This document shows positions 25,747 to 34,687 of a stretch of DNA of 64,000 bases, in pieces. The position numbers and the translations under genes are program-made. A model generated the notes under the pieces. That model saw nothing but the letters and a program-made list of their open reading frames with translations. It was not told the origin of the DNA and did not search any database. Position 1 is the first letter of the stretch, and each line of letters opens with the position of its first letter. The DNA comes from Calditrichota bacterium (GTDB taxonomy: Bacteria; CLD3): contig QQUF01000009.1 in the NCBI GenBank assembly GCA_008501735.1, positions 20,862 through 84,861 of the forward strand, given 5' to 3'.

Positions 25747-27582
25747 CTATTTACCTATTACTTCAGCAATTTTTGCCTGAATTTCACCAACAACAAAAGG
25801 TTGCCCTTTTACTTTGCTGTAACAAATTGCATCAACAACGTATTTATCACGAATCAAATGAACGAGTTGACCATTATTTAATTCAGGAATAAGAACTTTT
25901 TTAAAGTTCTTAATAATCCCACCTAAATCATTTGGTAATGGATAGACATATCTTAAGTGAGCGTGAGAAACAGAATAACCTTCTTCTCTTGCTCTTTCAA
26001 CAGCTGTTGCTGTTGCACCGTAAGTTCCACCCCAACTAATAACTAACAAATCACCTTTTTCGTCTCCAACAACTTTTGTTGCAGGGTATTCATTAGCAAT
26101 TCTATCGACTTTTTCAAATCTTAAGTCATTCATTGTTTGGTGATTATCAGGGTCGTAACTAATATTCCCTGTTACGTTTTGTCTTTCGATTCCACCGATT
26201 CTGTACTGCAAACCTTTAGTTCCTGGAATAATCCATTTTCTCGCTAAAGTTTCAGGATTTCTTGTGTAAGGATGGAAATTATCAGGGTCTGCTGTGTGGT
26301 CGTATTCAATTGGTTTTAAGGTGTCAATGTTTGGAATTTTCCAAGGTTCAGCACCATTTGCAACGTAATTATCAGTTAAAAGAATGACAGGAGTCATATA
26401 TTTTATTGCAATTCTTGTTGCTTCGTAAGCCATTTCAAAACAATCAGAAGGAGTTGCTGCTGCCATAACAGGAATTGGAGCATCTCCATTTCTTCCATAA
26501 ACTGCTTGAAAAAGATCAGATTGCTCAGTTTTGGTTGGCATTCCAGTACTTGGTCCAGCTCTTTGAACATCAATTATTACTAAAGGAAGTTCAGTAGCAA
26601 TTGCGAGTCCGATTGCTTCTGTCTTAAGAGCAAGTCCAGGACCACTTGTTGCAGTAACACCAATTGCTCCAGCATAAGAAGCACCAATTGCAGAACAAAC
26701 TCCTGCAATTTCATCTTCTGCTTGGAAAGTTTTTATACCAAAGTTTTTATGCTTTGCAAGTTCGTGTAAAATATCACTTGCAGGAGTGATTGGATAACCA
26801 CCGTAAAACATTTGCTTTTTAGCTTTGCTTGTAGCTGCGACCAAACCGAGTGCAAGAGCAGTGTTCCCCATAATACTTCTGTATTTTCCAGGAGCAAGTT
26901 TTGCGGGCTTAACTTCGTAAGAAATTGCAAATGCTTCTGTTGCTTCACAGTAAGCGTAACCGCCTCTTAAAGCTAAAATATTAGCTTCTGCGACTTTCTC
27001 TTTCTTCGCAAATTTTTTCTTAATAATATTTATAGTAAAATCAAGAGGTCGGTTGTAAAGCCAGAAAACCATTCCGAGTGCGAAAAAGTTTTTACATCTG
27101 TCAATTCCTCTTGTATCCAAACCAGTTTCTTTTAGTGCTTCTCTTGTAAGGTTTGTAATATTTACAGGGAAAACTTGATACTTATCAAGAGTGTAATCTT
27201 CAAGAGGATTTGATTCGTATTTTGCTAAAGCGAGATTTTTTTTCTCGAAATTTGCAGTATCAACAATCAAAACACCATTTGGTTTTAATTTAGGTAAATT
27301 TACCTTTAATGCAGCTGGGTTCATTGCGATTAAAGTATCGCCAATATCACCAGGAGTTCTTAAATCATAGTTACCAAATTTAAGTTGGTAACCACTAACA
27401 CCTGCAAGAGTTCCTTGTGGAGCTCTAATCTCAGCAGGAAAGTCCGGTAATGTTCCAATATCGTTACCAACAATCGCAGAAGTGTTAGCTAATTCGTTAC
27501 CGACTAACTGCATTCCGTCTCCAGAATCACCTGCGAAAATTACTGTAACATCTTTTAAGGTCTCGACAACCTTTTGTGCCAT
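25747..27582 (-). CDS. korA: 2-oxoacid:ferredoxin oxidoreductase, fused gamma-alpha subunit
   Basis: 611 residues. The N-terminal 190 residues are the gamma domain (VIFAGDSGDGMQLVGNELA, FPAEIRAPQGTLAGVSGYQLKFG). The rest is the alpha domain with GGYPITPASDILHELAK, EDEIAGVCSAIGASYAGA, TSGPGLALKTEAIGLA and QRAGPSTGMPTKTEQSD. This gamma-alpha fusion with a separate beta subunit is the usual form in Bacteroidota and many anaerobes or facultative organisms. It forms an (alpha-gamma)2-beta2 complex with KorB. Stop and start are 23 bases apart, so the pair is an operon. Confidence 0.92.
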   Translation of the reverse strand: MAQKVVETLKDVTVIFAGDSGDGMQLVGNELANTSAIVGNDIGTLPDFPAEIRAPQGTLAGVSGYQLKFGNYDLRTPGDIGDTLIAMNPAALKVNLPKLKPNGVLIVDTANFEKKNLALAKYESNPLEDYTLDKYQVFPVNITNLTREALKETGLDTRGIDRCKNFFALGMVFWLYNRPLDFTINIIKKKFAKKEKVAEANILALRGGYAYCEATEAFAISYEVKPAKLAPGKYRSIMGNTALALGLVAATSKAKKQMFYGGYPITPASDILHELAKHKNFGIKTFQAEDEIAGVCSAIGASYAGAIGVTATSGPGLALKTEAIGLAIATELPLVIIDVQRAGPSTGMPTKTEQSDLFQAVYGRNGDAPIPVMAAATPSDCFEMAYEATRIAIKYMTPVILLTDNYVANGAEPWKIPNIDTLKPIEYDHTADPDNFHPYTRNPETLARKWIIPGTKGLQYRIGGIERQNVTGNISYDPDNHQTMNDLRFEKVDRIANEYPATKVVGDEKGDLLVISWGGTYGATATAVERAREEGYSVSHAHLRYVYPLPNDLGGIIKNFKKVLIPELNNGQLVHLIRDKYVVDAICYSKVKGQPFVVGEIQAKIAEVIGK

Positions 27583-27778
27583 TTTGAAGTACCTTGCTTA
27601 TTTAAAAAAAAATTAAATTAACTATTTATTTACAAAAAGTTTTGAAAGATAAAAGATTTTGCTTTGCTATCAAAATCAATTAATCTAACCTTTAAAAATC
27701 AAATTTTTGTTATCTTGTTGAAACTTTAAACTAAGTTTATTTGTAATAAAAATTTTAATTCTAAAATAAGATTTATTT

Positions 27779-28798
27779 ATGCAAAACGAGTTTGTAAATC
27801 CATCTATAAGTTCCGAAGACTTAGAAATTGAACAGTCACTTCGTCCTTCGCTTTTTGATGAGTTTGTTGGACAGAGGAAAATTGTTGAAAATCTGAAAGT
27901 TTTCATCGAAGCTGCAAAAATGCGGAATGATGCCTTAGACCACGTTTTACTTTTCGGTCCTCCAGGTCTTGGTAAAACTACAATTTCCAATATTATTTCA
28001 AAGGAACTTGGAGTTCAAATGGTTACGACTTCTGGTCCTGTTTTGGAACGCCCTGGAGATTTAGCAGGAATTTTGACAGGACTTGAAGAAAATGATGTTT
28101 TGTTCATTGATGAAATTCACCGTTTGAACAATGTTGTTGAGGAATACCTTTACTCTGCGATGGAAGATTTTAGACTCGATATTTTAATTGACAAAGGACC
28201 AAACTCAAGAAGTGTACAGCTTGAGTTACCAAAATTTACTTTGATTGGAGCAACAACGAGAGCAGGGCTTTTGACAGCTCCAATGAGAGCAAGATTTGGA
28301 GTGATTAGCCGTTTGGATTACTACGATGCGGAAGAACTTGATAAAATTGTAAAACGCTCAGCGAGAATTTTGGAGTTGGAAATTGACGTACACGGTTCAC
28401 TCGAAATTTCCAAACGTTCACGAGGAACTCCAAGAATTGCAAATAGGCTGTTGAGACGTGCAAGAGATTTTGCCCAAATCAAAGGCAACGGAGTAATTAC
28501 AAAAAAAATCGCAGATTATGCTTTGACAATGCTTGAAGTTGACCAAAATGGTCTTGACGAAATGGACAAACGAATCTTAAAAACAATTATCGAAAAGTTT
28601 AATGGCGGACCTGTTGGGCTTAACACAGTTGCTGTTGCTGTTTCAGAAGATGCAGGAACTTTGGAAGAAGTTCACGAACCTTACTTGATTCAACAAGGTT
28701 ACTTGCAACGAACTCCAAGAGGGAGAGAAGTAACTCCATTAGCTTACACAACAATGGGTTTTACTCCAAAAAGTGGTATGCAGGAAAAATTGTTTTAG
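27779..28798 (+). CDS. ruvB: Holliday junction branch-migration ATPase RuvB
   Basis: 339 residues, the normal length. The order of motifs is exact: [12 protein letters not shown] at the start, the Walker [12 protein letters not shown], sensor and Walker [11 protein letters not shown], the arginine-finger region [25 protein letters not shown] and the C-terminal winged helix ([20 protein letters not shown]). The protein forms a hexameric ring that drives branch migration with RuvA, neither of whose partners (ruvA, ruvC) lies next to it here. Confidence 0.97.
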   Translation: MQNEFVNPSISSEDLEIEQSLRPSLFDEFVGQRKIVENLKVFIEAAKMRNDALDHVLLFGPPGLGKTTISNIISKELGVQMVTTSGPVLERPGDLAGILTGLEENDVLFIDEIHRLNNVVEEYLYSAMEDFRLDILIDKGPNSRSVQLELPKFTLIGATTRAGLLTAPMRARFGVISRLDYYDAEELDKIVKRSARILELEIDVHGSLEISKRSRGTPRIANRLLRRARDFAQIKGNGVITKKIADYALTMLEVDQNGLDEMDKRILKTIIEKFNGGPVGLNTVAVAVSEDAGTLEEVHEPYLIQQGYLQRTPRGREVTPLAYTTMGFTPKSGMQEKLF

Positions 28799-28971
28799 AA
28801 GAATTTAGGACTCAAGAGCATTGGAACGAGAAAATAACGAAAAATAGTTAAAACAAAGTTGCTGGTTTTACGCTTACAGCGGAATGCACACTCCAAATTT
28901 TCACTTGAAACAATTTTAATTTTTACTCCGTAACAAATTCAACTTCAAACAAAAATTTATAGGTGTTAAAA

Positions 28972-29442
28972 ATGAAAATTTATTTTGAAAATTGTTCAAG
29001 TTTAAAAAATGTTGAATTTGAAATTTTAGATGGTAGAGTCCAAGTTTTTAAAAAAGACTCAAACAAAATTTTATTTGAAATTAATGACAAGGCTGAAATT
29101 TTTGTTAATCTTGAAAAAGTCGAAATTACAGAATCACAAAAAGAAATTTCTCAAAAATATTATGAATTAGCAAATAAGGCTTTTGAAGCAGGAAAAGGGA
29201 TTGGTAAAGAAGGAATTCTTGTTGGAAAAGACGGACTAAAATTAGCTTTTTCTGCAATTAAGAGTATTTTCCAAGGTGAAGAAGGTGAAGCAAGAGTAGA
29301 GGCTGAAGCAAAAGCAATTGAAGAAAAAGCTCAAAACCTTGAAAGTGGTGCTACAGAACTAGAAAGTTTGGTTGAAGAATTTAGTAAAATCCATTCAATC
29401 TTAATAAATGAGATTGATGAACTTAGTGTAAATCTTTTTTAG
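28972..29442 (+). CDS. Hypothetical coiled-coil protein
   Basis: 156 residues from the ATG at 28972, preceded by AGGTG; a GTG at 28963 in frame is less likely. The N-terminal 60 residues are strand-rich (KIYFENCSSLKNVEFEI), a Gly-rich segment (AGKGIGKEGILVGKDG) follows, then a long charged helix with heptad-like EARVEAEAKAIEEKAQNLES. No signal peptide or membrane span. I do not recognise a family. It lies between ruvB and the YbaK-like gene and may be cotranscribed with the latter (12 to 42 bases apart depending on that gene's start). Confidence 0.7.
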   Translation: MKIYFENCSSLKNVEFEILDGRVQVFKKDSNKILFEINDKAEIFVNLEKVEITESQKEISQKYYELANKAFEAGKGIGKEGILVGKDGLKLAFSAIKSIFQGEEGEARVEAEAKAIEEKAQNLESGATELESLVEEFSKIHSILINEIDELSVNLF

Positions 29443-29484
29443 AGTAGAGTTATCATTTTTGAAAAAATAAAATCGTTCCTCCAA

Positions 29485-29919
29485 GTGAACGAAGTTGAGT
29501 TCGAGGTTTTTCATCACGAGCCAACTTTGACCTCCGAAGATTCTGCCAAAGTTCGAGGTGAAGAACTAAAAACAGGCGGAAAAGCACTTTTGCTAAAAAT
29601 TGATAAAGGTTTTAAACTCTTTGTCTTGGCAGCTGATAAAAAACTAAATTCCAAGAAAATTAAAAAAAATTTTAAAGTTAAAAGTATTCGGTTTTCTACC
29701 AAAGAAGAGCTGTACACACTAACTCAACTTGTTTCGGGTTCTGTTCCACCTTTCGGAAAGCCTATTTTAGATTTTGAACTTTTCGTGGATAATTCGATTT
29801 GTAAAAATGAAGTAATTTGTTTTAACGCAGGAAGTTTAGAGGATAGTATAAGAATGAAAGTTAGGGATTACATAAAAGTTGCGAAGCCAAATGAAATTTT
29901 TGACTTCAGCAACTCTTAG
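29485..29919 (+). CDS. YbaK/ProX-type aminoacyl-tRNA editing protein
   Basis: 144 residues from GTG at 29485. The core matches the YbaK/aminoacyl-tRNA deacylase fold: HEPTLTSEDSAKVRG, the conserved ALLLKIDKGFKLFVLAADKKL, the Gly-rich LVSGSVPPFG and NAGSLEDSIRMKV. The family hydrolyses mis-charged tRNA such as Cys- or Ala-tRNAPro. The frame is open further upstream and, from an ATT at 29455, adds FEKIKSFLQVN, which looks like the usual YbaK N-terminal helix. So the true start may be the rare ATT at 29455 rather than the GTG, which has no clear Shine-Dalgarno signal. Confidence 0.85.
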   Translation: MNEVEFEVFHHEPTLTSEDSAKVRGEELKTGGKALLLKIDKGFKLFVLAADKKLNSKKIKKNFKVKSIRFSTKEELYTLTQLVSGSVPPFGKPILDFELFVDNSICKNEVICFNAGSLEDSIRMKVRDYIKVAKPNEIFDFSNS

Positions 29920-29930
29920 CTATTTTTCAA

Positions 29931-30116
29931 TTACTTAGGTTCTGAAACACCGTATCTTTTTTTCTTCATTCTGATTTCGTGCATTCGTTCACTTGGGCTT
30001 ACATAAAATGATCTTTCTCTGTATCCGCGAACTACTTTGTTTTTATTACACTCAGTTGTAAATCTCCTTAAAGTCTTTTCAAAAGATTCGTTGTCTTTTA
30101 CTTTTACTGATAACAT
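29931..30116 (-). CDS. rpsU: 30S ribosomal protein S21
   Basis: 61 residues. The start at 30116 is chosen because AGGAG stands 7 bases before it, and the product begins MLSVKVKDNESFEKTLRRF, the standard S21 start. The body has the basic pattern GYRERSFYVSPSER and ends in a Lys/Arg-rich MKKKRYGVSEPK. A longer frame to 30152 would add a non-conserved leader. It acts near the 3' end of 16S rRNA in the small subunit. Convergent with the YbaK-like gene. Confidence 0.95.
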   Translation of the reverse strand: MLSVKVKDNESFEKTLRRFTTECNKNKVVRGYRERSFYVSPSERMHEIRMKKKRYGVSEPK

Positions 30117-30453
30117 TGCATTTCTCCTGTGAGTTAGATTTCGTAAGTACAATTTCTTTAAAAAACTTAATCAATTAGTTGCATATTCATAAAATGTGCC
30201 AAAAGAAAAACACTTTCCAAGTAATTCTTTCGTTGGTTTAGTGGGTAAAATTTTTGCACTGCTTCATTTTTAAACCACTTTTGAATTTTCAAAAAATTTA
30301 AAAAGTAAAGATTTTCAAAAGTCGTTGAAATTAAAACTCTGATTTCTTAAATTCGTTGCCCTTAAAAATGTTAAAAACTACTTTTTTCATTATTTATGGG
30401 AAAAATGGGAGTTTTTAAATAAATGATACAATCAGAAACAAAAGGAAATAGTT
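30117..30453. other. Divergent intergenic region between rpsU and ABC operon
   Basis: About 340 AT-rich bases without an open frame of note on either strand. Promoters for both flanking genes must lie here, but no box could be assigned with confidence. A ribosome-binding-like AAAGGAAA precedes the ABC gene start. Confidence 0.5.
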
Positions 30454-31377
30454 ATGATTAGTATTCAAAACGTAACAAAATCCTACGGTGCTTCTAAAGC
30501 CGTAAATAATATTTCCCTTGAAATCGAAAAAGGGGAAATTCTTGGTTTCTTAGGTCCAAATGGTGCTGGAAAAACAACAATGATGAAAATGATTACTTGT
30601 TTTTTTCCACCAACCGAAGGAACCATAGAAGTTGACGGATTCAATGTGTTCGACCAAAGTTTTCAAGTTCGTGAACTTATTGGATATTTGCCAGAACACA
30701 ACCCACTTTATTTAGAAATGAATGTCGTTGATTATTTAAAATTCGTAGCGGACATTCGTAAAATTTCTGATAAAAGTGGTAGAATTCGTGAGATTATTGA
30801 ACTTTGTGGAATTGGTGAGATGAAATCAAAACTCATCGGGCAACTTTCCAAAGGTTATCGACAGAGAGTCGGGCTTGCACAGGCATTGATTCACAATCCA
30901 CCGATTTTGATTCTTGATGAACCGACGACTGGTCTTGACCCGAATCAAATTGTTGAGATTCGTAACTTGATTAAGCAACTTGGACAAGACAAGACTGTAA
31001 TTTTTTCGACACACATTCTTTCAGAAGTCAAAGCAATTGCAAATAGAGTTACAATCATTAATCGTGGTGAAATCGTTGCTGATGGTTCATCAGAAGATTT
31101 GCAAAACCAAGCAAGTGGAACTACCAAAATTAATCTCGAAATTAAAGTTGGTGGTACAAATTCAGTTGCCGAAAAACTTTCTGCAATAAATGGTGTCAGT
31201 AATGTGAAGACTTTGAACCAATCAAATGAAAACTATGAAATTCAACTTGATGCAACTGGTGGTTCTGACCCAAGGGAAGAGATTTTTAATCTTGCAGTTT
31301 CTAATGATTGGAAACTTCTTGAAATTCACAGAGACAGAATGGACCTTGAAGACATTTTCAGAAGTTTAACACAGTAA
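30454..31377 (+). CDS. ABC transporter ATP-binding protein (GldA-like)
   Basis: 307 residues. Walker A GPNGAGKTTMMK (about 35), the signature SKGYRQRVGLAQAL, Walker B ILILDEPTTGLDPNQ and the switch His (STHILSEV) are all present. The extra C-terminal 90 residues fit GldA/NatA-type ATPases. It starts a four-gene set with a membrane permease, a Gldg-family protein and a DUF4340 protein. This order is known as the Gld-like export or gliding-associated ABC system of Bacteroidota. Whether it supports gliding or another envelope role here is unknown. Confidence 0.92.
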   Translation: MISIQNVTKSYGASKAVNNISLEIEKGEILGFLGPNGAGKTTMMKMITCFFPPTEGTIEVDGFNVFDQSFQVRELIGYLPEHNPLYLEMNVVDYLKFVADIRKISDKSGRIREIIELCGIGEMKSKLIGQLSKGYRQRVGLAQALIHNPPILILDEPTTGLDPNQIVEIRNLIKQLGQDKTVIFSTHILSEVKAIANRVTIINRGEIVADGSSEDLQNQASGTTKINLEIKVGGTNSVAEKLSAINGVSNVKTLNQSNENYEIQLDATGGSDPREEIFNLAVSNDWKLLEIHRDRMDLEDIFRSLTQ

Positions 31378-31395
31378 AAAGGAAGGACAACGAAA

Positions 31396-32106
31396 ATGAC
31401 AAATATAATTTCGATTTTCAAAAAAGAACTGAATTCATTTTTTGACTCTTCATTAGCTTACATTGCGATTTTTCTTTTTCTAATAATTACAGGAGTTGGG
31501 TTTTTCAACTTTAGTTTTTTCTTACAAAAACAAGCTGACGTGAGAGATTTATTTTTCTTTTGCAGTGCAGTTTACATAATTACAATTCCTGCAATTACGA
31601 TGCGGCTCATTTCAGAAGAACTCAAAAATGGAACTTTAGAACTTCTTACAACTTACCCTGTTACAGATTTTCAAATTGTTTTCGGGAAATTTTTAGCTTC
31701 GCTTACACTTCTCACAATTACAATTGCTTTAACTTTTGTTTATACTTTTTCAGTTTCCACTCTTGGGAACTTGGACGAAGGAATTGTTATGGGAGGTTAC
31801 ATTGGACTGATTTTGATGGGAGCAGTTTTGATTGCTCTTGGAGTTTATATTTCGAGTGCAACTGATAGCCAAGTTGTTGCTTTGATTGTAAGTGTTGCAG
31901 TGATTTTCTTTTGGATTTTCTTGGACAACATTTTAATCTTCATCGGTGGAAATGTTAGAATCTTTGAATTTATCGCAATTGACACGCATTTCACGAACAT
32001 TCAACGTGGCGTTGTGGACTCAAGAGACATAATTTATTATTTCTCTTTTATCACTCTGTTCTTGTTTCTTGCAACTCGTTCACTTGCCGGTAGAAAATGG
32101 GCTTAG
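31396..32106 (+). CDS. ABC-2 type permease (GldF-like)
   Basis: 236 residues with about six hydrophobic spans (first about 20-42, last about 212-230). The conserved segment TMRLISEELKNGTLELLTTYPVTD is the permease signature found in ABC-2/NatB/GldF proteins. It follows the ATPase gene by 18 bases. The two proteins should form a membrane complex, with the next protein as the exporter's accessory. Confidence 0.88.
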   Translation: MTNIISIFKKELNSFFDSSLAYIAIFLFLIITGVGFFNFSFFLQKQADVRDLFFFCSAVYIITIPAITMRLISEELKNGTLELLTTYPVTDFQIVFGKFLASLTLLTITIALTFVYTFSVSTLGNLDEGIVMGGYIGLILMGAVLIALGVYISSATDSQVVALIVSVAVIFFWIFLDNILIFIGGNVRIFEFIAIDTHFTNIQRGVVDSRDIIYYFSFITLFLFLATRSLAGRKWA

Positions 32107-32121
32107 AAAGGAGAATCAAAA

Positions 32122-33708
32122 ATGGCAAATAGAAAAACAGATTTTAAAGTCAATTCAACAGCAATTTTAGGTTTGCTAATCGGAATAATTATTGCGGTAA
32201 ATGTAATCTCGAATTACTTTTTTGTAAGACTTGACTTGACTGAAGACAATATTTTTACGCTTTCACCGATAAGTATTGAATCGGTTAGCAATCTCGACGA
32301 CAAAATTTTTGTTCGTGCTTATTTTAGTGCAGACATTCCTGCACCGCTTTCCAACACAAGACAATTTCTTCAAGACCAACTTGATGAATTTAGAGCTTAC
32401 TCAGACGGTAAACTTGACTACGAATTCATCTCTGAAAATCTTGACGAAGTCGGAACAAAAGCTGGAATTCAGCCAGTGGATTTGCGTGTTGTAGAAAATG
32501 ACGAAGTTTCGGTTAGAAGGGTTTACTTAGGTCTCGTAATGCAATACGAAGACAAACAAGAAGTAATGCCTTTCATTCAAAATTCAAACGGGCTTGAGTA
32601 TGACTTAACCAAAAGAATTTTGAAACTCACATCAGAATCAACGAAAAAAATCGGTTTCTTAACTGGACACGACGAAGTTGGAAATGACCTTTTACAAAAT
32701 GCTCGTTCTCATCTTTCTGAACAATACCAACTCGTTCCTGTTTCATTGGAATTTGGAAAAACAGTTCCAGCAGACCTTGAAGCATTACTTGTTATTGCTC
32801 CGAAAAAAGCACTTTCAGATTGGGATAATTACGCAATTGACCAATACATTATGACTGGCGGAAAAGTCGGTTTTTACTTGAACAAAGTTAGTGCAGATAT
32901 TTCGACTCAAACCGCTGAAAATATTGAGTTGAACGTTGACGGGTTAATGACTCATTACGGAATTAAAGTAAATTCAAATCTTGTTCAAGATTTGTTAAAT
33001 CAACCGATTAGCGTTTCTGAAAGACGTGGAATCTTTAATGTTCAAAGACAGGTGCCTTATCCGTTTTTACCTTTGATTCGTGATTTTGCAAAAGAAGATG
33101 CGATGGTAAAAGACCTCGAAAATGTTTCGCTTTATTTCTCAAGTACAATTGACACAACTTTAGCGGCTGACAAACCTGACGTAACTTTTACTCCAATAGC
33201 TTTTACTTCACCAAAAACCAAATTAGTTTCAAATAATTACTCACTTTATCCACCTGACCCAAAAACTTTGAATCCAAATGAATACAATCTTGGAAGACAA
33301 GCAGTTGCAGCAACACTTCAAGGAAAATTCACTTCTTACTACCACAACAAAGACAAACCACAGTTTTTGAAGGAAGATTCAACAGTTGGTTTTGACCCTC
33401 AATCAACTTTGCTTGAAACAGAAAATGCAAGAATTTTTGTTGCTGCTGATGGTGATTTTATGCAAGACAACTTTATGAACCAACCTGACAACTTGAACTT
33501 TTTCTTGAATTCAGTTGATTGGCTTGCTTCGACAGAAGGTTTGATTCAAATTCGTTCAAGAGGAGTTACGGATAGACCTCTTGAAGAAATTGATGACGGA
33601 ACAAAAAATATGATTAAATGGGGTAACAGTGTTGGTTTGCCTTTACTCGTTTTACTTTTCGGACTCGTAAGATGGCAAATGCGTAAAAATAGAAAGGTTG
33701 AAATCTAA
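32122..33708 (+). CDS. Gldg family ABC auxiliary protein
   Basis: 528 residues. Transmembrane segments lie near the N-terminus (about 17-37) and at the C-terminus (about 500-520), with a large periplasmic body between, as in GldG and eukaryotic IFT52-like ABC_transp_aux proteins. Landmarks are the N-terminal DLTEDNIFTLSP, a VYLGLVMQYEDKQEVMPF strand, the GFLTGHDEVG segment and the closing ASTEGLIQIRSRG. It lies 15 bases after the permease and overlaps the DUF4340 gene by one base. Confidence 0.88.
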   Translation: MANRKTDFKVNSTAILGLLIGIIIAVNVISNYFFVRLDLTEDNIFTLSPISIESVSNLDDKIFVRAYFSADIPAPLSNTRQFLQDQLDEFRAYSDGKLDYEFISENLDEVGTKAGIQPVDLRVVENDEVSVRRVYLGLVMQYEDKQEVMPFIQNSNGLEYDLTKRILKLTSESTKKIGFLTGHDEVGNDLLQNARSHLSEQYQLVPVSLEFGKTVPADLEALLVIAPKKALSDWDNYAIDQYIMTGGKVGFYLNKVSADISTQTAENIELNVDGLMTHYGIKVNSNLVQDLLNQPISVSERRGIFNVQRQVPYPFLPLIRDFAKEDAMVKDLENVSLYFSSTIDTTLAADKPDVTFTPIAFTSPKTKLVSNNYSLYPPDPKTLNPNEYNLGRQAVAATLQGKFTSYYHNKDKPQFLKEDSTVGFDPQSTLLETENARIFVAADGDFMQDNFMNQPDNLNFFLNSVDWLASTEGLIQIRSRGVTDRPLEEIDDGTKNMIKWGNSVGLPLLVLLFGLVRWQMRKNRKVEI

Positions 33709-34643
33709 TGAAGAACGTAGGAATTTTAGTTGTAATTTTATTAGTTCTTGGTGGAATCGCTTACTTTGTCGTGAACAGTAGTGATTCTACAGTTGACTCG
33801 GATTTGACAAAGGATTTCTTTGCAGTTGACTCTGCAAGCATTACAAAAATTGAAATGAATTCTGTAGCTAACGGTGATGTTATTCTTTCAAAAGAAAGCG
33901 GAACTTGGATGCTCACAAAACCTGTCAATTACAAAGCTGACACGTCGAGAGTTTATTCTTTACTTAAAGAAGCTAAAAGCATTAAAGTTATAAACCCTGA
34001 GGTTTCCTCGAACCCAACAAAACACGCAAAATTTAATGTTGATGATTCTTTAGGAACTTCTGTCAAACTTTATTCTGCAAACGGTTTGGCAGCAGAATAT
34101 GTTATTGGCAAAAGAACTAACGGCGGAATTTTCATAAGACAACCAAACAGTGATGTTACAATTCTCACAAGCACTTTCAACTCTTTTGCCTTTGCACAAA
34201 AGGCAGAGCAATTCCGTGATAAAGTGATTTGTAAGTTAGAGTCTGAATCGATTACGGGTTACGAAGTAACTTCTCCAATTGGAAAAATCACAGTTGAAAA
34301 AGCTGATTCACTTTGGTTTGTTAGCGGAGAACGTAAAAAGGAAAAAAGAACCGAAGCAAACGGTAACTTCATAAACACTTGGAATACAAGATTCGGTAAT
34401 TTTTACACTTCAAAGTTCAAAGATGAAACTTCGGGAGCAGATTTCTCAAAACCTGAAATCCTGATAAAAGTAACGACTACCTCGGGTGAGAAGTCAGTAG
34501 CAGCAGTCTTGGATTTGGAAGACAAAAACTTTTTCCAAGTTAAGTATTCCGATTCAGAACAAATCTTCCTCGTTTCAAAAGGAGTCATTGACTCTTTCGC
34601 AAAACCTTACGAAGACCTTAAAAAAATCGAAGAAAAGAAATAG
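33708..34643 (+). CDS. DUF4340 domain protein
   Basis: 311 residues. A single N-terminal transmembrane segment (about 5-25) anchors a periplasmic body of repeated beta units: SITKIEMN, TWMLTKPVNYKAD, EYVIGKRTNGGIFIR and WFVSGERKKEKRTE. This is the DUF4340 pattern. These proteins usually follow the Gldg gene, as here (TAATG overlap). Its role, presumably stabilising or working with the ABC complex, is inferred from context. Confidence 0.88.
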   Translation: MKNVGILVVILLVLGGIAYFVVNSSDSTVDSDLTKDFFAVDSASITKIEMNSVANGDVILSKESGTWMLTKPVNYKADTSRVYSLLKEAKSIKVINPEVSSNPTKHAKFNVDDSLGTSVKLYSANGLAAEYVIGKRTNGGIFIRQPNSDVTILTSTFNSFAFAQKAEQFRDKVICKLESESITGYEVTSPIGKITVEKADSLWFVSGERKKEKRTEANGNFINTWNTRFGNFYTSKFKDETSGADFSKPEILIKVTTTSGEKSVAAVLDLEDKNFFQVKYSDSEQIFLVSKGVIDSFAKPYEDLKKIEEKK

Positions 34644-34651
34644 TTTTTCTC

Positions 34652-34687
34652 AATCCTGAAAGGATTTTAAACCTTTCAGGATTTTAT
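34652..34687. terminator. Bidirectional terminator between convergent genes
   Basis: AATCCTGAAAGG (34652-34663) pairs with CCTTTCAGGATT (34672-34683), followed by T-rich sequence on the plus strand; on the minus strand the complement also gives a run of Ts. It sits between the DUF4340 gene and the FnIII/WD40 gene. Confidence 0.75.
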
